From the NCBI RefSeq assembly GCF_047948215.1, contig NC_134464.1:37457520-37521519 (forward strand): DNA of 64,000 nt. Direction: 5' to 3'. The notes below the pieces were generated by a model. That model worked only from the letters and a program-made list of their open reading frames with translations. It did not search any database and was not told the DNA's origin. Within the stretch, counting starts at the first letter, position 1. Each line of letters starts with the position of its first letter. The DNA is from Lycorma delicatula. Its lineage: Eukaryota > Arthropoda > Insecta > Hemiptera > Fulgoridae. A program made the translations under genes and the position numbers. Below are positions 22,041-34,698 of this stretch, piece after piece.

Positions 22041-22992
22041 AAATATAAACAAAATACTAAATTTATTACTCTCCAACAACTGTATTTTGTCCACTACTTC
22101 TTTTTTATAAAAATCTGTACCTAGTCATACACCTTGAAGAATTCAGTAATAAACATCAGGTAAACTTTACGTACACCAATAATACCTACATGTCAACAAT
22201 GATCAATAAAAATTACCAAATTTTGAATTTACTTCAATCTGAATGCAATTTCCCATACTCACATACATACAGATCTTCCTCTTATGAGCAAACCAAAATA
22301 GTATAGCAAATTTCATTCATACAGTCCCCACATGATACATCATTAACAGTTCTTGTTTTCCCTAACCAAGTTTTGTATTTTAATATCCACTGTATTAACT
22401 ATGGTCTATGGCCATATATCATAAATATATTAGATTCCACATGGTTAAAGATGACCTCATGTGTGACAAAAGTCACTTCCAGACCTAAGCAGCCATTCTC
22501 AGGAACACAATAACTCAAGAGGTGGAGGAACCCCATTTACAGGTGCCTAGGCAGTATCAGTCTCACTATTAAGTGCATATGTATACCTGCGCATTACCAA
22601 CTAAACCTCCACCCCTAGCTTCCCACCCTTCTTGGAACAGATTAGGGTTGCTTTTCATCAAGAAGGGGGGTGATACATCCTCACACAAAGTCATACACCA
22701 TTCATGCACAGAGCAAGGAAAAACAAAAATCACATTACATCAAGCCACAAGCTCACCACAATAGATCATCAAACACGCATCATACACATCAAGCACACAA
22801 GTCTTTCACACTACTTACCGAAGGCTGCCACTGAGTACACGGACAAAGTAACTCCAGCCTCATTGCATCCAGGCGATCCCCACATGCATGGGAAACCCCC
22901 TAGGTGCTCAGCTGAGGTGCCCCAGGTGCTCAGGCTGAGGGGCCTGTGTGCCCCTGCACCCTCCAATGTCTTGTTCCTGAGTGAAACTCTTT
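22041..22992 (-). repeat. Probable LINE 3' untranslated region and flanking spacer
   Basis: From about 22,450 to 22,990 the composition is markedly less AT-rich ('ccccacatgcatgggaaacc', 'gtgctcaggctgaggggcct') and has no long frame. It lies directly downstream, on the minus strand, of the LINE protein end. No poly(A) tail could be identified, so the boundary is unknown. Confidence 0.35.
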
Positions 22993-23190
22993 TTAGGTCC
23001 TTAGTTCTTCCATGACCTTGTTTGTAAATCCAGACATAGCCTTCCAGTTACTCTCCGATTCAAGTAGCACAGCCTGGATCTCCTCAGGCATGAACATAGT
23101 CTCTCTATGGATATTACTCAGCAATTCCACTCTTGCATCTTCAAATGTGGGGCAGGAACACAATAATCCTAGAGCAAGCTTACAAGGAAA
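22993..23190 (-). pseudogene. C-terminal end of an R1-type LINE polyprotein
   Basis: A clean minus-strand frame ending at TAA (22,993-22,995) reads LALGLLCSCPTFEDARVELL, then an acidic helix-rich tail PEEIQAVLLESESNWKAMSG and FTNKVMEELRT. The C-x-CP-x-F-x-x-AR pattern followed by this kind of tail is the usual end of R1-clade reverse transcriptase proteins, after the zinc-knuckle. The upstream part is missing. The GC-richer DNA down to about 22,450 may be its 3' untranslated region. Confidence 0.55.
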
Positions 23191-24120
23191 AATGAGTAGT
23201 AAAGTGGATTTTTGTTTCCTTTATCATTAAGGTGAGTGTACTATAATAGCATACTAAAATCATCAAAGTGTTGTAAATTTTCAGCCTGAAAAATGTACTG
23301 TCATTCTGTTCACAGTAGGGACTGATTGTGCAGTGAACACCATTAATTACTCTTACGGAAAGTAACTCAAAGACAATCAACCTACAGTCAGACTGCCTTC
23401 ATAGATTAGGATAGTTTATAGTGTTGCCCATTTTCTAAATCTAAATGTACGCTTTACAAAGCAACTTTTGTGTAGAAGTTTCATAATTAAACTAATCATT
23501 ATAGTATCTGTAGGTTCTTTCCAAGAAGTAATACAAATGCAATATTATTAAAATCCAAAAGCTTTACTGGATTTTATTCTGTTTGTGCAAGAAGTTTTAT
23601 TTAGTAAGTTGTAAGTGGTATCAGTGCTATTGTTGTTATTAATAAATACCAAAAAGATTCCGGGAAATTACATCCTATTTTATTAACTTGAGTGAAAGAG
23701 TTTATTCTATTTGGCTTTTACTATTGATTTATAAGTAAACTTGTTAATTAACCTTAGCAAGGTTAATAAACAATGACACAGCAAATACATAGTCTTCAAT
23801 TTATAGGAGACTGCTCCCAGAGATATCTCAGGTCCTGCAAAATCATCAGATTTGTTAAGAAAACAGTTTACTCTTTTTTCCATAAACTGATAGAAAGTAA
23901 AATAGACTGCAGTATTATGTCAAATTATATAACCTTAATAATACATGGAAGGAAATCAATCAAAGCACAAAAATTTTATGTAACAATATGAACTTAATTT
24001 GATTGCATATTCTTTCTTTCATCATTACTGATTCTTGCTTTGAATATAAGACTGTTGATTCAAAAAAAACATTTTGTGTTGAAATTTATACAATACAAGA
24101 TGTTATAAGATGTTTCAGGG

Positions 24121-24121
<1 letters not shown>
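23191..24121. other. AT-rich spacer, no gene recognised
   Basis: No supported feature. Confidence 0.55.
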
Positions 24122-24210
<89 letters not shown>

Positions 24211-24268
24211 GTGTGTGTGTGTACATACACACACAAACCCCAATATATATATATATATATACACACAA
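24122..24268. repeat. Compound (GT)n-(TA)n microsatellite
   Basis: About 37 GT units, then a (TA)n run, a second GT run, a short CA run and another (TA)n run. The translated frames across it (Cys-Val or Tyr-Ile repeats) are artefacts. Confidence 0.95.
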
Positions 24269-24329
24269 AGTAATATATATAGGGAAAGTAATATACATAT
24301 ATTAATTTCCTGGTGAATACGTATGTGTT

Positions 24330-24965
24330 GCACTGTTTTTGGCCTTATATCTCAGGTCTGACCAAACCGATATTCTTCAAACTTGGCACAGATATTTCTA
24401 TATATTAATTAAAATCACATTATTTTTTTTAAATTATAGGGCCATTGATCATATTAATGTTTTTTTAAATTTATTCAGGGGTGAGTATATCACAAAAAAA
24501 ACAATTTTGATTTTCTTCAGTCACTTAAGGAAAAAATTTATTTGGCAGATTTGTTACGTACATTGCATATATAAACAATCCAAAATGTTTTTAAAAAATC
24601 AATCCCCACCTCTTAAAATTGTAATATATGTTTTTCTGTTTCTTTTTTCTCTGTATCTCCCTTCAGTTTTAATAATTTAAAAAAATTTTTTTGTTATTTC
24701 ATACATCATATATAGTGCTATCAAGAAATGTCCACAATTTCCCAAAATTATAAATCCTGGACAAAAAACCACACACAAATTTTTTTGAAAATTTTTACAT
24801 TTTTGTTTTTGCCTTTGTATGTTGTTACATTTAGAGAAAAGTTACTTAAGCAACTGTTAAACTTAACCTATATATTAATATTTCTTGAAAACATTTCTTA
24901 AAATTTATTCCCACCTATAAAAAAATATATATTCTGTTTTTTTTTTGTTTTTTTTTCGGGGGTCT
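24330..24965 (-). repeat. Interspersed repeat, inverted copy of the 14.64-15.30 kb block
   Basis: 'tggccttatatctcaggtct' with 'ttcttcaaacttggcacaga' mirrors the end of the earlier block. 'aatccccacctcttaaaatt' and later poly(T)-rich parts also have counterparts. It is diverged and has no coding capacity. Confidence 0.45.
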
Positions 24966-26340
24966 CTTAATAATAACTCTTAATTTTTATTATTAAAAAA
25001 AAAAATAAGTTACTTTCTCACTTTAAAGGCAAATTAAAATTTTAGTAGTTTAGGCCTCTACCTACATATATCTTGGATGCAAAATAAGGTGCATTTTTTC
25101 CATTACTATCATAAAAGTTATACTTTATTTTTTCAATATTTTTAAACAATTTTTTTGAGGATCTCTTCTTTACAAAAAAATTTTTACTTAATTGTAACCT
25201 CAGAGTAAGGAAGCCGCCAAAATCAAAAATTTTTTATTTAAAATTTGGAATCTTTTATACTTAAATGTTATTTTGGTAATCATTATAATCAATAAAAATA
25301 TCCCCATTGATATAAGGCTCCATAATTTTTTTAAAAATTCAGAAAATCTTTTTTTGTTACTTATATTTAAATGTATATTATGAAAATAAAAATAACACTT
25401 CTATTGATTGAATTGCAAAGACCTTCCAGCAAAGCCAGAAAGGTTTTGCCATGATAAAGCTGCAAGGTTTAACCTGCATAGTCGGGAAGCATAAAAAACA
25501 GAAGTATCTTACAAGATTTTATTTTACTTTAAAATAAAATTGAACATTTTTCACATCTGCTCATTCAAATAATAGCAATTAATACTGCTAATTCTTTCTT
25601 GGTCTCAGAAAGAATTGTTTAGTCAGTCACAGATGAGTTCATCATTGTCTGCTTTATTAGTAATAAACATTACACTACTCTGTTACCTTATAATCAGTGC
25701 TCTTAAAGAAAGAATTTTTTTTAATTTTTTTTATTTTTAAACAATCTAATTATTTGTTTTATTTCATAATATTCTTTTATTTTAAGCTAGTGTAAAAAAA
25801 AAGTAACTATAAAAAACATTAATTATTTTCCACTATTTTAAAATTAATATAAATTGTATTGAAAAAAAATTAAGGAACAAGAGCTTTACAAGTATACATC
25901 TAAGCTAATAGTTTAATAGTTAGCTTTTTGTTGACCTCTTGAATAGTTCTATATGAAAAAAAGAAGGTTTCTACCTCAGTGAGTCTCAATAAAAAATAAC
26001 AACTGCCTAAATATTTTTTTAAAAAAATGATTAATTATAAAATATTCTTTCTTATCAATTCTACCAGCTGTTATAAGGTAGAACCTGGGCAGTAGCTAAC
26101 CCATTCTTTCTGATACTCTTTTAAAAAATTAAATAAAAGATAAGCAAAGAAGAAAGTATAGAAAGTACATGACCGCACACAGAGAGACTGCCTCTGGCCA
26201 TGACAGATTGGAATACCCACACAAATTTCACATAATTTACTTATATTGTTCTTAAAAAGAATATTTATTATTAACATAATAATTTAAAAGTTAAATCTTC
26301 TAAAAAAAGGTAATTTGTTCTTGTAAACAAGATTTTAGAT
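24966..26340. other. AT-rich spacer, no gene recognised
   Basis: No supported feature. A small 8-bp hairpin (ATTCTTTC/GAAAGAAT) occurs near 25,590-25,616. Confidence 0.5.
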
Positions 26341-26342
26341 CA

Positions 26343-26530
26343 ACCTGAGGATTGGTCTTGTTATTGTAAATTAGCTGATTTCAAAGTCGAGAGTTCCCAG
26401 GTTCAAATCCTAACAAAAATAGTTGCTTTTATTTGGATTTGAATACTAGATTGTGGATACTGATATTCTTTGGTGGTTGGATTTCATTTAATCACAAGTC
26501 TCAGAAATGGTTGGCCTGAGTTTGTTCCAG
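26343..26530 (+). mobile_element. SINE-1 copy, diverged
   Basis: Head 'ggattggtcttgttattg', then 'ttagctgatttcaaagtcga', 'caggttcaaatcctaac', 'gaatactagattgtggatac' and 'ttctttggtggttgg' follow the SINE-1 order in plus orientation. The distal tail is lost after 'ctcagaaatggttggcctga'. Confidence 0.65.
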
Positions 26531-26654
26531 ACTGGAACATTACATAACACTGGTAAATCACTAATGACTTTAATTGTTGATGCAACTATAAATAAAAATA
26601 TTAAAAATGTAAGCTTTTAAATTATTGCAGTTTAATAAAATTTAAACAGACACT

Positions 26655-26728
26655 GTCATCTCTGTAACAGAGTGGTAATGTTTGTCTTTCATTCAGATGG
26701 TTTTGGGTTTGATTTGGACAGGCTTGAA
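26655..26728 (+). repeat. tRNA-Glu-like SINE head, diverged
   Basis: 'tctgtaacagagtggtaatg', 'tgtctttcattcagatgg' and 'ttgggtttgatttggac' parallel the SINE-2 head (A box, CTTTCAT loop, B box) with several substitutions. Confidence 0.4.
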
Positions 26729-26859
26729 ATTTTTCACAAGTTAATTTTCTGATCCTAAAAAACAGAGCAGTGTAACTGAATTTATGTTGTTACCACATTC
26801 ATAAATAAGTATTTACTCAGCACATAATTAGAATATATTTTTTTAATCTGAATTTACAA

Positions 26860-27255
26860 AACAACTTGTCCTGACTGACTGGCTCATCAACTCCTAACAA
26901 AAGTTACTGAAGTTAAATTGATGGGAATTTTTATATAAATTTTTCTTACTGTTTAAATACACTAAGAAAAGATTTTTTAAATTCTGAGTTTAAAGGGTTA
27001 AAATGGAGTAACAATGAAATTTACAATTTTTTTTTAATTTCTCAGAAGCAAATGAAGTTATCAACTTTATTTTTGGTATGTGCAATCTTCATGTAAGTAT
27101 CTAAAATCCAATTACTATATTTTTTTTAAATTCCAAGTTTAAAGGATTAGAATGGGGTAAAATTAAATTTTGAATTTTTTCTTTAAATTTCTCTATAGCT
27201 AATGAAGATATCAACTTGATTTTGTATGTGTAATTTTTATGTGAATATGTCAATT
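26860..27255. repeat. Repeat with an imperfect ~145-bp tandem duplication
   Basis: 'ctgactgactggctcatcaa' opens a transposon-like block. Two consecutive units (about 26,970-27,115 and 27,116-27,250) both contain 'agtttaaagg', 'gaatggggt' or 'aaatggagt', 'aatgaag', 'tatcaact' and 'tatgtg' in the same order. Confidence 0.45.
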
Positions 27256-27639
27256 TCTAGATGTTTTGAAATACGATCTTGTATGGGTTGATGAAAGGTA
27301 AAAGATTCAAATTCTTTATTTTCACTAAAATTCACATGTACAATATTATACATTATTCTACAACTAGTATTCATAAATAAAAATATACAATATAATGCTA
27401 AAAATTCACAATTTAAATACAAAAAAACTACTTTTAGTCATGTACATTGGTGAAAAAAACTGGTTAGGTACTTCATGTATTAAAAAAATTGTGTTGGATC
27501 ACCTTCAGAACAATTCAAAGAACAAGTAAAAAGAGGTGAAAAAAAATACTAAAAGAAATCATTAATAAAGTGAGTATTACTCCATAATTTATTACAAAAT
27601 TTAGTTCCTGGCCACCACGTAATGTATTTCCTGTATTCC

Positions 27640-27860
27640 TTAATTCAGCTCAAGCCTGCGACAAGAAAGCTTCATTATCAAATATAAAATACCAAACTTT
27701 AAGCTCCTTCAAAGATCCCTTCAAATTAGCTAAATTTGTAATGTACAAGGGCAGTTTATTGAAAACGCTGGATGCAGTATATGTAAAAAATCTTTTATAA
27801 GCCTCAAAATTTGCTTGTGACACAACTAAGATTTTCAAATGATTGCAAATCTTCCCCATT
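27640..27860 (-). pseudogene. LINE reverse-transcriptase C-terminal-like fragment
   Basis: The minus-strand frame reads FEAYKRFFTYTASSVFNKLP, then LYITNLANLKGSLKEL. The pattern (aromatic/basic run, then a small-residue stretch, then F/WNxLP and a helical K-rich tail) is typical of the extreme C-terminus of CR1/Jockey-like reverse transcriptases. It is a short isolated fragment, so the call is weak. Confidence 0.35.
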
Positions 27861-27865
27861 TCCAA

Positions 27866-29500
27866 CTATCCTAAGTGAGATATTCATTCAATTTGAACTT
27901 ACAAATACTCTTCAGATAAATATCTAACAACCATTTTGGATTTTTTGAATTTTAATAATTTAAAAGGTAAAAAACTTAATTGTTTTTTATATTTTTGCCT
28001 TTTTACCACTACCACAATTGAATCAATCTTTAGAACATTGGTAACATTGTAATGGTAATTTATGTTTCTAATTCATTATGTATTTTGTGAGTGAAGTTGC
28101 AATGGGAAATTTAAAAACCAATTAGTACAACCAAACTGCTGTTCTGAAGAAATTACAATACACTGATAGTTTTTATAAATTGAACAGGCTTTAATTTTTA
28201 TTTATCATTATTGTTCTCACAAATATGAGTTTAATGAACACAGAGGTGTACAGAGGATAGATCCCTGACTGGTTAAACATCCCCTGACCATTACAAGAAG
28301 CACAAGTAACCATATAGGGTAGAGGAAGCCATGATGGGGATGCTGGTATTAAATAGATTCTTCACAAATATACAAAACTCAACAGAGAAACAGATAAGAA
28401 ATAAAAAAAGTGTACTATCTAATAAATTAAAAAAAAAATTAATTTAAAATTACATACTTCAAAAAATTGAAGAATAAGCAAACCAAAATAAAATTAAGGT
28501 CTTTGATTGTGCATGAGTGCAGTGCTCACTTACAGAACAGTCTATGTGGAGTGAGTCTAACTCAATTTGACACAATTCTCACAAAGAAACGCCAACATTT
28601 CCTACTCTTCAACCAGCAATTGAATAATGTCACCAGCTAGAAGAACAATTTCTAATTTAAAAGTATGGAATTTAGTTTGAAATTGAATGTAACATCATCT
28701 GAAATTTTAATGGAATGTTAAAATTAATAAAAGATTAACCACTAACAAATCTGAGGCCATTATCCATGACTTACAAAAACATAAGATTAAGGATTTTACC
28801 CCTGGTATATGAGATTCCATCATATTTTAGAAGCCTCTTCTATAGTTCTTAAAAAAATTTAACAAAAATTAGATGAAAAACTAGACAATTTAAATAATTC
28901 TTTAGCTGGAGTGGGCTTGATAAGTCCATCAACTACATACTGTTGAACTTGCATGTCAAGTGCATGTTCACCAACAGTCACATGGGGCAAGAAATCTTTG
29001 GCATTCAATACTCTGGCCTACCTACCAAATGCACCAAGCATTGCAAGAAGTTACTGTCACCAGCTAGCAAAACTCTGACCTATTCTGATGACGACATTCA
29101 GGCAGAGGCTTCAATGCCGAATATGCAATAGGGGTAACCGCTTGATTTTGCTACAAATCGATCACTACCTTGGTTAAAATGCTCGCATACTATAAATTTC
29201 CTGTTACCTATGTCTTGAAATGATATTGTTCATTTTGTTTGATGTATTAATTTTGCTGTGACTGATTGCAAGATTGCTTTCAGTCACTGTTTGATTTGCC
29301 ACTGTTCATTTTGGAATCAGCTTGCATGTTAGCATACAAGTGACTGTTATCCAAGAGCCATTCAAGCGCCTTTTTTTATTTTATTAGCATCGACGCAAAT
29401 AGAGTTTGCCACTTAATGGTCAAAATCAAAAATGCTGGATGGTTTTTAAAATTTGCATTTACTTTTCAAATGAGTGCATTCTGAGCATGTTAGAGCGGGT
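27866..29500. other. Spacer, no gene recognised
   Basis: No supported feature. An open frame at 28,943-29,131 has no recognisable domain. Confidence 0.5.
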
Positions 29501-29503
29501 GAA

Positions 29504-29800
29504 CCCATCGGGTTGGTCTAGTGGTTAACGCATCTTCCCAAATCAGCTGATTTGGAAAGTCGAGAGTTACAGCGTTCAAGTCCTAGTAAAGCCAGTTATT
29601 TTTACACGGATTTGAATACTAGATCGTGGATACCGGTGTTCTTTGGTGGCTGGGTTTCAATTAATCACACATCTCAGGAATGGTCGAACTGAGAATGTAC
29701 AAGACTACACTTCATTTACACTCATACATATCATCCTCAATCATCCTCTAAAGAATTATCTAAACGGTAGTTACCGGAGGCTAAACAGGAAAAAAAAGAG
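29504..29800 (+). mobile_element. SINE-1 copy, full length (first of a tandem pair)
   Basis: The best-preserved copy: head 'atcgggttggtctagtggtt', B-box region 'gcgttcaagtcctagtaaag', body 'actagatcgtggataccggt', 'ggtttcaattaatcacacat', 'ctcaggaatggtcgaactga', tail 'gttaccggaggctaaacagg' and an A-rich end. About 295 bases. It serves as the reference for the family in this window. Confidence 0.85.
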
Positions 29801-29816
29801 AAGAGGTGAGCGGTTG

Positions 29817-30120
29817 AACCTACCGGGATGGTCTTGTGCTGAATACGTCTTCTCAAATCAGCTGATTTGGAAGTTCAGCGTTCCAGCATTCAAGTCCTAG
29901 TAAAGTCAGTTATTTTTACATGGATTTGAATACTAGATCATTGATACCGGTGTTCTTTGGTGGTTGGGTTTCAATTAACCACACATCTCACGAATAGTCA
30001 AATTGGGACTGTACAAGACTACACTTCATGTACACTCATACAACATTCATACATATCATCCTCATTCATCCTCTGAAGTTAAATCTGAACAGTAATTACC
30101 AGACAGGAAAAAAAAAGAAA
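29817..30120 (+). mobile_element. SINE-1 copy, full length (second of a tandem pair)
   Basis: The same order of blocks as the copy immediately upstream, in the same orientation, separated by about 17 bases containing 'gtgagcggttgaa'. Similar 'gcgggtga' and 'tcgggtga' strings precede the first copy and follow the second, as target duplications might. The tail is slightly shortened and ends in an A/G run. Confidence 0.8.
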
Positions 30121-31273
30121 GGTGTTCGGGTGACAAACATTGGTCTTTAATATAAGATAATTAAAGAATGTGTGGGTGACAATTTTGTTATACATAATTT
30201 TTTTTTAATTTTGTAAATTTATTTAAATATATATATATATATATATATATAGCCTATGGTACTGCCAGTAATGTAAGGATTCCAACGTGGGGTAACACAT
30301 CTAGATCAGTTCAGCCATTGAGCTGATATAGTGGAACAAACTAATATACATACATACACCCTAAATACATTACACGCCTTTTTGGAGATTCGTGTAATTA
30401 TTAAAGGAAAAAAATTATTTAAATGAGCAAAGAAACAATTTGTTTCAAACTCTGAATTTTTTTAAGACCTTGAAACTGTTTTCTGTATTTATTGCATAGA
30501 TAATACATTTTAATTATTGAATTGGTTAAATTTTCAGGTTAATTTTATTTAATGGAATAGGAAACATAAAGAAAGCCAAAATACATTTATATGTATATGA
30601 ACCAATATTTTAATAAAGATCATTTTTTATCATTTCCTTCTTTTATTTGTTATTTCCATTAAATGTTTTCACAAACATTTCTGGTATTAGAACACATTTT
30701 TTTTGTGCTATGTGATTGAAAACAATTTAAAATGTTAAACGATAGTAATATATTTTTTGTTATCTCACTGACTGAAATAAAATATATTTTTGTAAATAAA
30801 AACTACTCTTTACAAAAATAAAATTCTGATAAAACAGAAATCTTTGTTAAAGTATTTATCAAAGATAACAATTAAAAAGCAGTTAGAGAAAGTGGTTCAT
30901 TTTTTAATTTTTTTGCTAGGATTCAATTTGCTATGATGTTAACATATGAAAACACTAGGAGTTTTTTTTTAATAAATGCTGTTTTTTTAAAGAAACAATA
31001 TACCTAATATGAAATATTGTGAATCATTAAATCCAGGATAAAGAGATGCCTTTTAAGTAAAAGTTTTACTCATAAAAGAGAATAAAAACTGAGAGTTTTT
31101 TATGTAAAAATTTAAATATAAGACCGTTTTTATACCCCATAAAAAGTATTTAATTATGACTAGAATCATGAAAAAAATGCATATGTTAATAAGTTGCATT
31201 GTTTATGCAATTTGCATGTGCATTGTTGCAATGCATATATGTGTTAATTCTTTCATTTTCTTTGGATTTGAAG
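30121..31273. other. Spacer with (TA)n and a transposon-tail-like patch
   Basis: A (TA)n run lies at about 30,224-30,250, followed by 'cacatctagatcagttcagc' and 'atacatacatacaccc', phrase types found at the 3' ends of insect retroelements. Beyond 30,370 it is AT-rich with nothing assignable. Confidence 0.4.
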
Positions 31274-31524
31274 GCAACAATGGTACTTATGTATTAACGC
31301 CACCGCAGCTACAGCTTTATTTAAAAAAGTGAGTGTAGGTTAAGTTTGGTTATATATTTATATAAATAAATATAAATAACCATTTATTAAAATTAATAAA
31401 GAGACTGTTTTGAATCTATGTTAAACTCTATATCGCCCCATTTTCCACCAAAATCCGATTGACTAGTTTGTTTTTAAATAAAGCTGTAGCTGCGGTGGCG
31501 TTAATACGTAAGTACCGCAACAAT
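31274..31524. mobile_element. MITE with 42-bp terminal inverted repeats and 8-bp target duplication
   Basis: The terminal repeats at 31,282-31,323 and 31,475-31,516 are inverted copies with one mismatch; they start GGTACTTATGTATTAACGCC on the left. The 8-base string GCAACAAT lies immediately outside both ends (31,274-31,281 and 31,517-31,524). The element is 235 bp with no coding capacity. Eight-base duplications are typical of hAT-superfamily elements, so a hAT-type MITE is the likeliest class. Confidence 0.85.
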
Positions 31525-31846
31525 TATAGAAGGCATTAAGCAGATATATATATCTGCTATGTAGTTTCTTCCCTGTTATTCTCAAAAGCACACAACTCAC
31601 TTGCATGCACTCTTAACATACTTGTTCACTTATTCATTTATCCATGTTAATTCATTTATACTTGATGGAATAAATTAGACACTATTAATTTCTTTTCATA
31701 TTTATGTTAAATATTTTTATTAAGATTTATAGTTAAAATCACTTTACACAAAGTTTAAAAGACCTTATGCAGTGTAGGACACAAACAAACATGTAAATAT
31801 GTATGAATATGTTCACTCACATGTTTTTATGTATGTGTGTGCATGC

Positions 31847-31988
<142 letters not shown>

Positions 31989-32474
31989 AAAGAGTTGCAA
32001 AATTGCAACTCTTTGCACAGCAATTTCAATTTTGCACAGCATAATGCTGTATCTTAAAGTCTTATCGTAAGTGTGATGCTTAACATTTTTCAGATTAATT
32101 CTCATTAGAAATAAGGTTTGAAAAGTTTTTACTTAAATATAATATTTCTTAAATGTTACAAATTATTTTTATTTTTCTAAAAAGAGTGAGTCATATGATA
32201 TTCTTACTGTGATTAGGATATCTGTTCTAGTTTTATTTAATTGAAAACTTTATATACCTTGGTTATATATTAGCTTTTAACAGGCTAGCTAATGCTCAAG
32301 TCAATGAATGCTTATCTATTGCCAATAAATTGATCAAAATAACATCCTCTTTTAATATTATTCAACATTCCATAGAAACGTCATTCAGACTAGTAAGTCT
32401 TAATTAAAAAAACTGATAAACCAATTAACCAGAAAAACCAATATACCAGTTATCAAAGAAATGTTGCTTTCTGT

Positions 32475-32860
32475 TCTTCCTGCCACTCATCGAACAAAAG
32501 AGCAGAAGCATCTCTCTTTCCCTTGCCTTCATAGATGCGTTTTCTTCTGCGGGCTTGTAGCTGCAGTGGTGAGACCCCCAGCAAGGACTCTCGCTGCTGC
32601 AGCGGAGACAATCTTGTATGCTGACACCACCTGTAGGTTCATTCTCCGCTGCAGGGAACCCAGCTTATCAGCCATACCCTTCGCCTGCCTACCACTGCAA
32701 GCGTTTGTCTTCCTTGGGGTGAAGGACATGTTGCTGGCCTGCAGTCACTCACTCATCTGGTCAATGGCTTGGTTCGCAGCCTCATCCACTTCTTCCTCTG
32801 TCAGCCCCGACACTAGCATCGCAAGATCATTGGCGTACGCCATTAAGGAAACTCCTGCTG
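32475..32860 (-). pseudogene. R1-type LINE reverse transcriptase fragment
   Basis: The minus-strand frame reads PAGVSLMAYANDLAMLVSGL, then TEEEVDEAANQAIDQMSE, a TGA where tryptophan is usual, then LQASNMSFTPRKT. Further on it reads VSAYKIVSAAAARVLAG. MAYANDLA aligns with the catalytic YADD box of reverse transcriptases, with D changed to N. The spacing of the following helices and the SAYKIVSAAAARVLAG block fit the R1 clade. A deletion separates the two parts. It is in the same orientation as the LINE end at 23.0 kb, which it could share a family with. Confidence 0.65.
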
Positions 32861-34698
32861 GAAAACCAACATATCAGTTATTAAAGAAACCAAAAAACTG
32901 AATTAGTCAACTTTTAATTTATTTCTATCCATCACACAAAAATGGTGTAATTACATTTTTACAGATCTTATAGAATGAGTTTATGTTAATCTTGATTGAA
33001 ATCCAAGTTATGTAGCTTTTTATTAATATATCCACAACAATGGGCAATTCAAAATGGTAGAATTTGTAGCTATTAGAATCTACATGAGGAAATCACTTAT
33101 GAGTGAAATACTGTGAACTGTATTAAGTAAACTGTGTAACTTCAATGAATGAGTAAACTGCATGAGGAAATCACTGTTCTCCATAAGGAATCACTTAATT
33201 CTGTGAAAATTTGAGTTTGGTGTCCTACATCTGCTAGTGGAATTATTAATCAAAATGTTTTTCTCATACAAAATGGCATTTCAATGTTACTAACAATTAT
33301 CATAAATTCTGTAGACTTACTAAAACCTCATGAACCATAATTAATTTTGTTAAACAGGTTTATGACATTCATACATATTGCCACACAAATTCAAATAATA
33401 GTTGCAAATTAAAATAAAGCAAATGTCACTTGGCATTCATTTGTTCTGAAATGCAAAAATAAGATGAAAATTTAATGCATCTCATTGACATGCATAGACA
33501 ATTGCACTACAAAACAGAGGTAGCATTTGTTATAAAAAAATCATGCCATTTGCCTACCGATGAAAATCACATCTTTATGATTTGTGTAGCAGGAATTAAA
33601 GTATAATCTTATTAAAAATAAGATATTTTAAAAATAAAGATATTTTAAAAATATAGATATTTTATAAGCTATTTGTTATGTTTAATTGGATATTGTTTTT
33701 AACCATATAAAATATCTAAATAAAACTTAATGTAAACTTATAGGATAGAAGCTCTGTTAAAAATTTATCCCATTAACATTATTTTATTTAATTTTGCTTA
33801 AGGAATACATTAAATGATAACATTTATCTTCAATTAAATAAATTATTTAAAAAGAAATAAAGCTGACTTCAAAAATTTACAATAAAAACTAATACTTTTT
33901 CAATTGTTATTCAAATAGTGTTTCTACCTTACATCTAAAAAGTTCAGGATTCAAATCCCAGTCTGACTTATTTTTTTATATGCAATAAAATTCATCAAAC
34001 ATCAAGAAATTGTAATTTGGCAACAGTCTGTGGTTTACGGAATAAATAAATAAATTTTGACTTCAAGAAGTTGGCATCAAATTAACAACTTACTAACTTA
34101 TTAACCCATAGTTTAACATCTTTGAAAATTTACTTTTGTTTAATATTAACAAGAAATAACATTCAGAGATTTTTTAAAATCAAGCAGAAAGTCATATATA
34201 TTATTACACCTATTATAAATATATTACTTGCAGAATTAGGAGTAGATTGCAAATTATGAAAAAATATTATGCAAATTATGAAAAAATATCTTTTACATTT
34301 TTCCTAAAATAATTTAAAAAATTAATTTAATTTAACAAGAAAATTATTGTCTTCAAAGATATGAAAAGTTTTTTTTAGAACATATATAAATTAAACTTTT
34401 TATTACAATTAGTTGGCAACAATGCTTTTCTTTTTATTTATGTTAGTAATTAATGTAAACAACATTTTTATTGCATGTAGTTGGATAGTTTTTTGCCAGT
34501 TTTTTAAAGATAACATTTATTTACTTTATTTTTATGTAGGAATAATCTTTCTTTAGCATTATAATATATTTTTAATACAAAAATATTATCTATTTTTTAC
34601 ATACAAATTACATTGTATGTATATTTTTTGTTAATTTTTTTTTATATTTTAACAAGTATATAATAATTATTTTGAGGTACTGCTGTAATGAAAGTATT
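32861..34698. other. AT-rich spacer upstream of the POLDIP2-like gene
   Basis: No gene was seen. A B-box-like 'caggattcaaatcccagtc' lies near 33,950 as a possible SINE relic. The 300 bases before the gene are extremely AT-rich, with no recognisable core promoter motif. Confidence 0.5.

Noticed and set aside
24122..24330. Several overlapping frames with Cys-Val, Thr-His and Tyr-Ile repeats
   Set aside because: They are translations of dinucleotide microsatellites, seen on both strands. The same applies to 31,799-32,057 and 2,680-2,898.
34672..34698. N-terminal extension of the POLDIP2-like frame (RYCCNESI)
   Set aside because: The frame there opens with TTG, not ATG; the first ATG at 34,699 is the simplest start.
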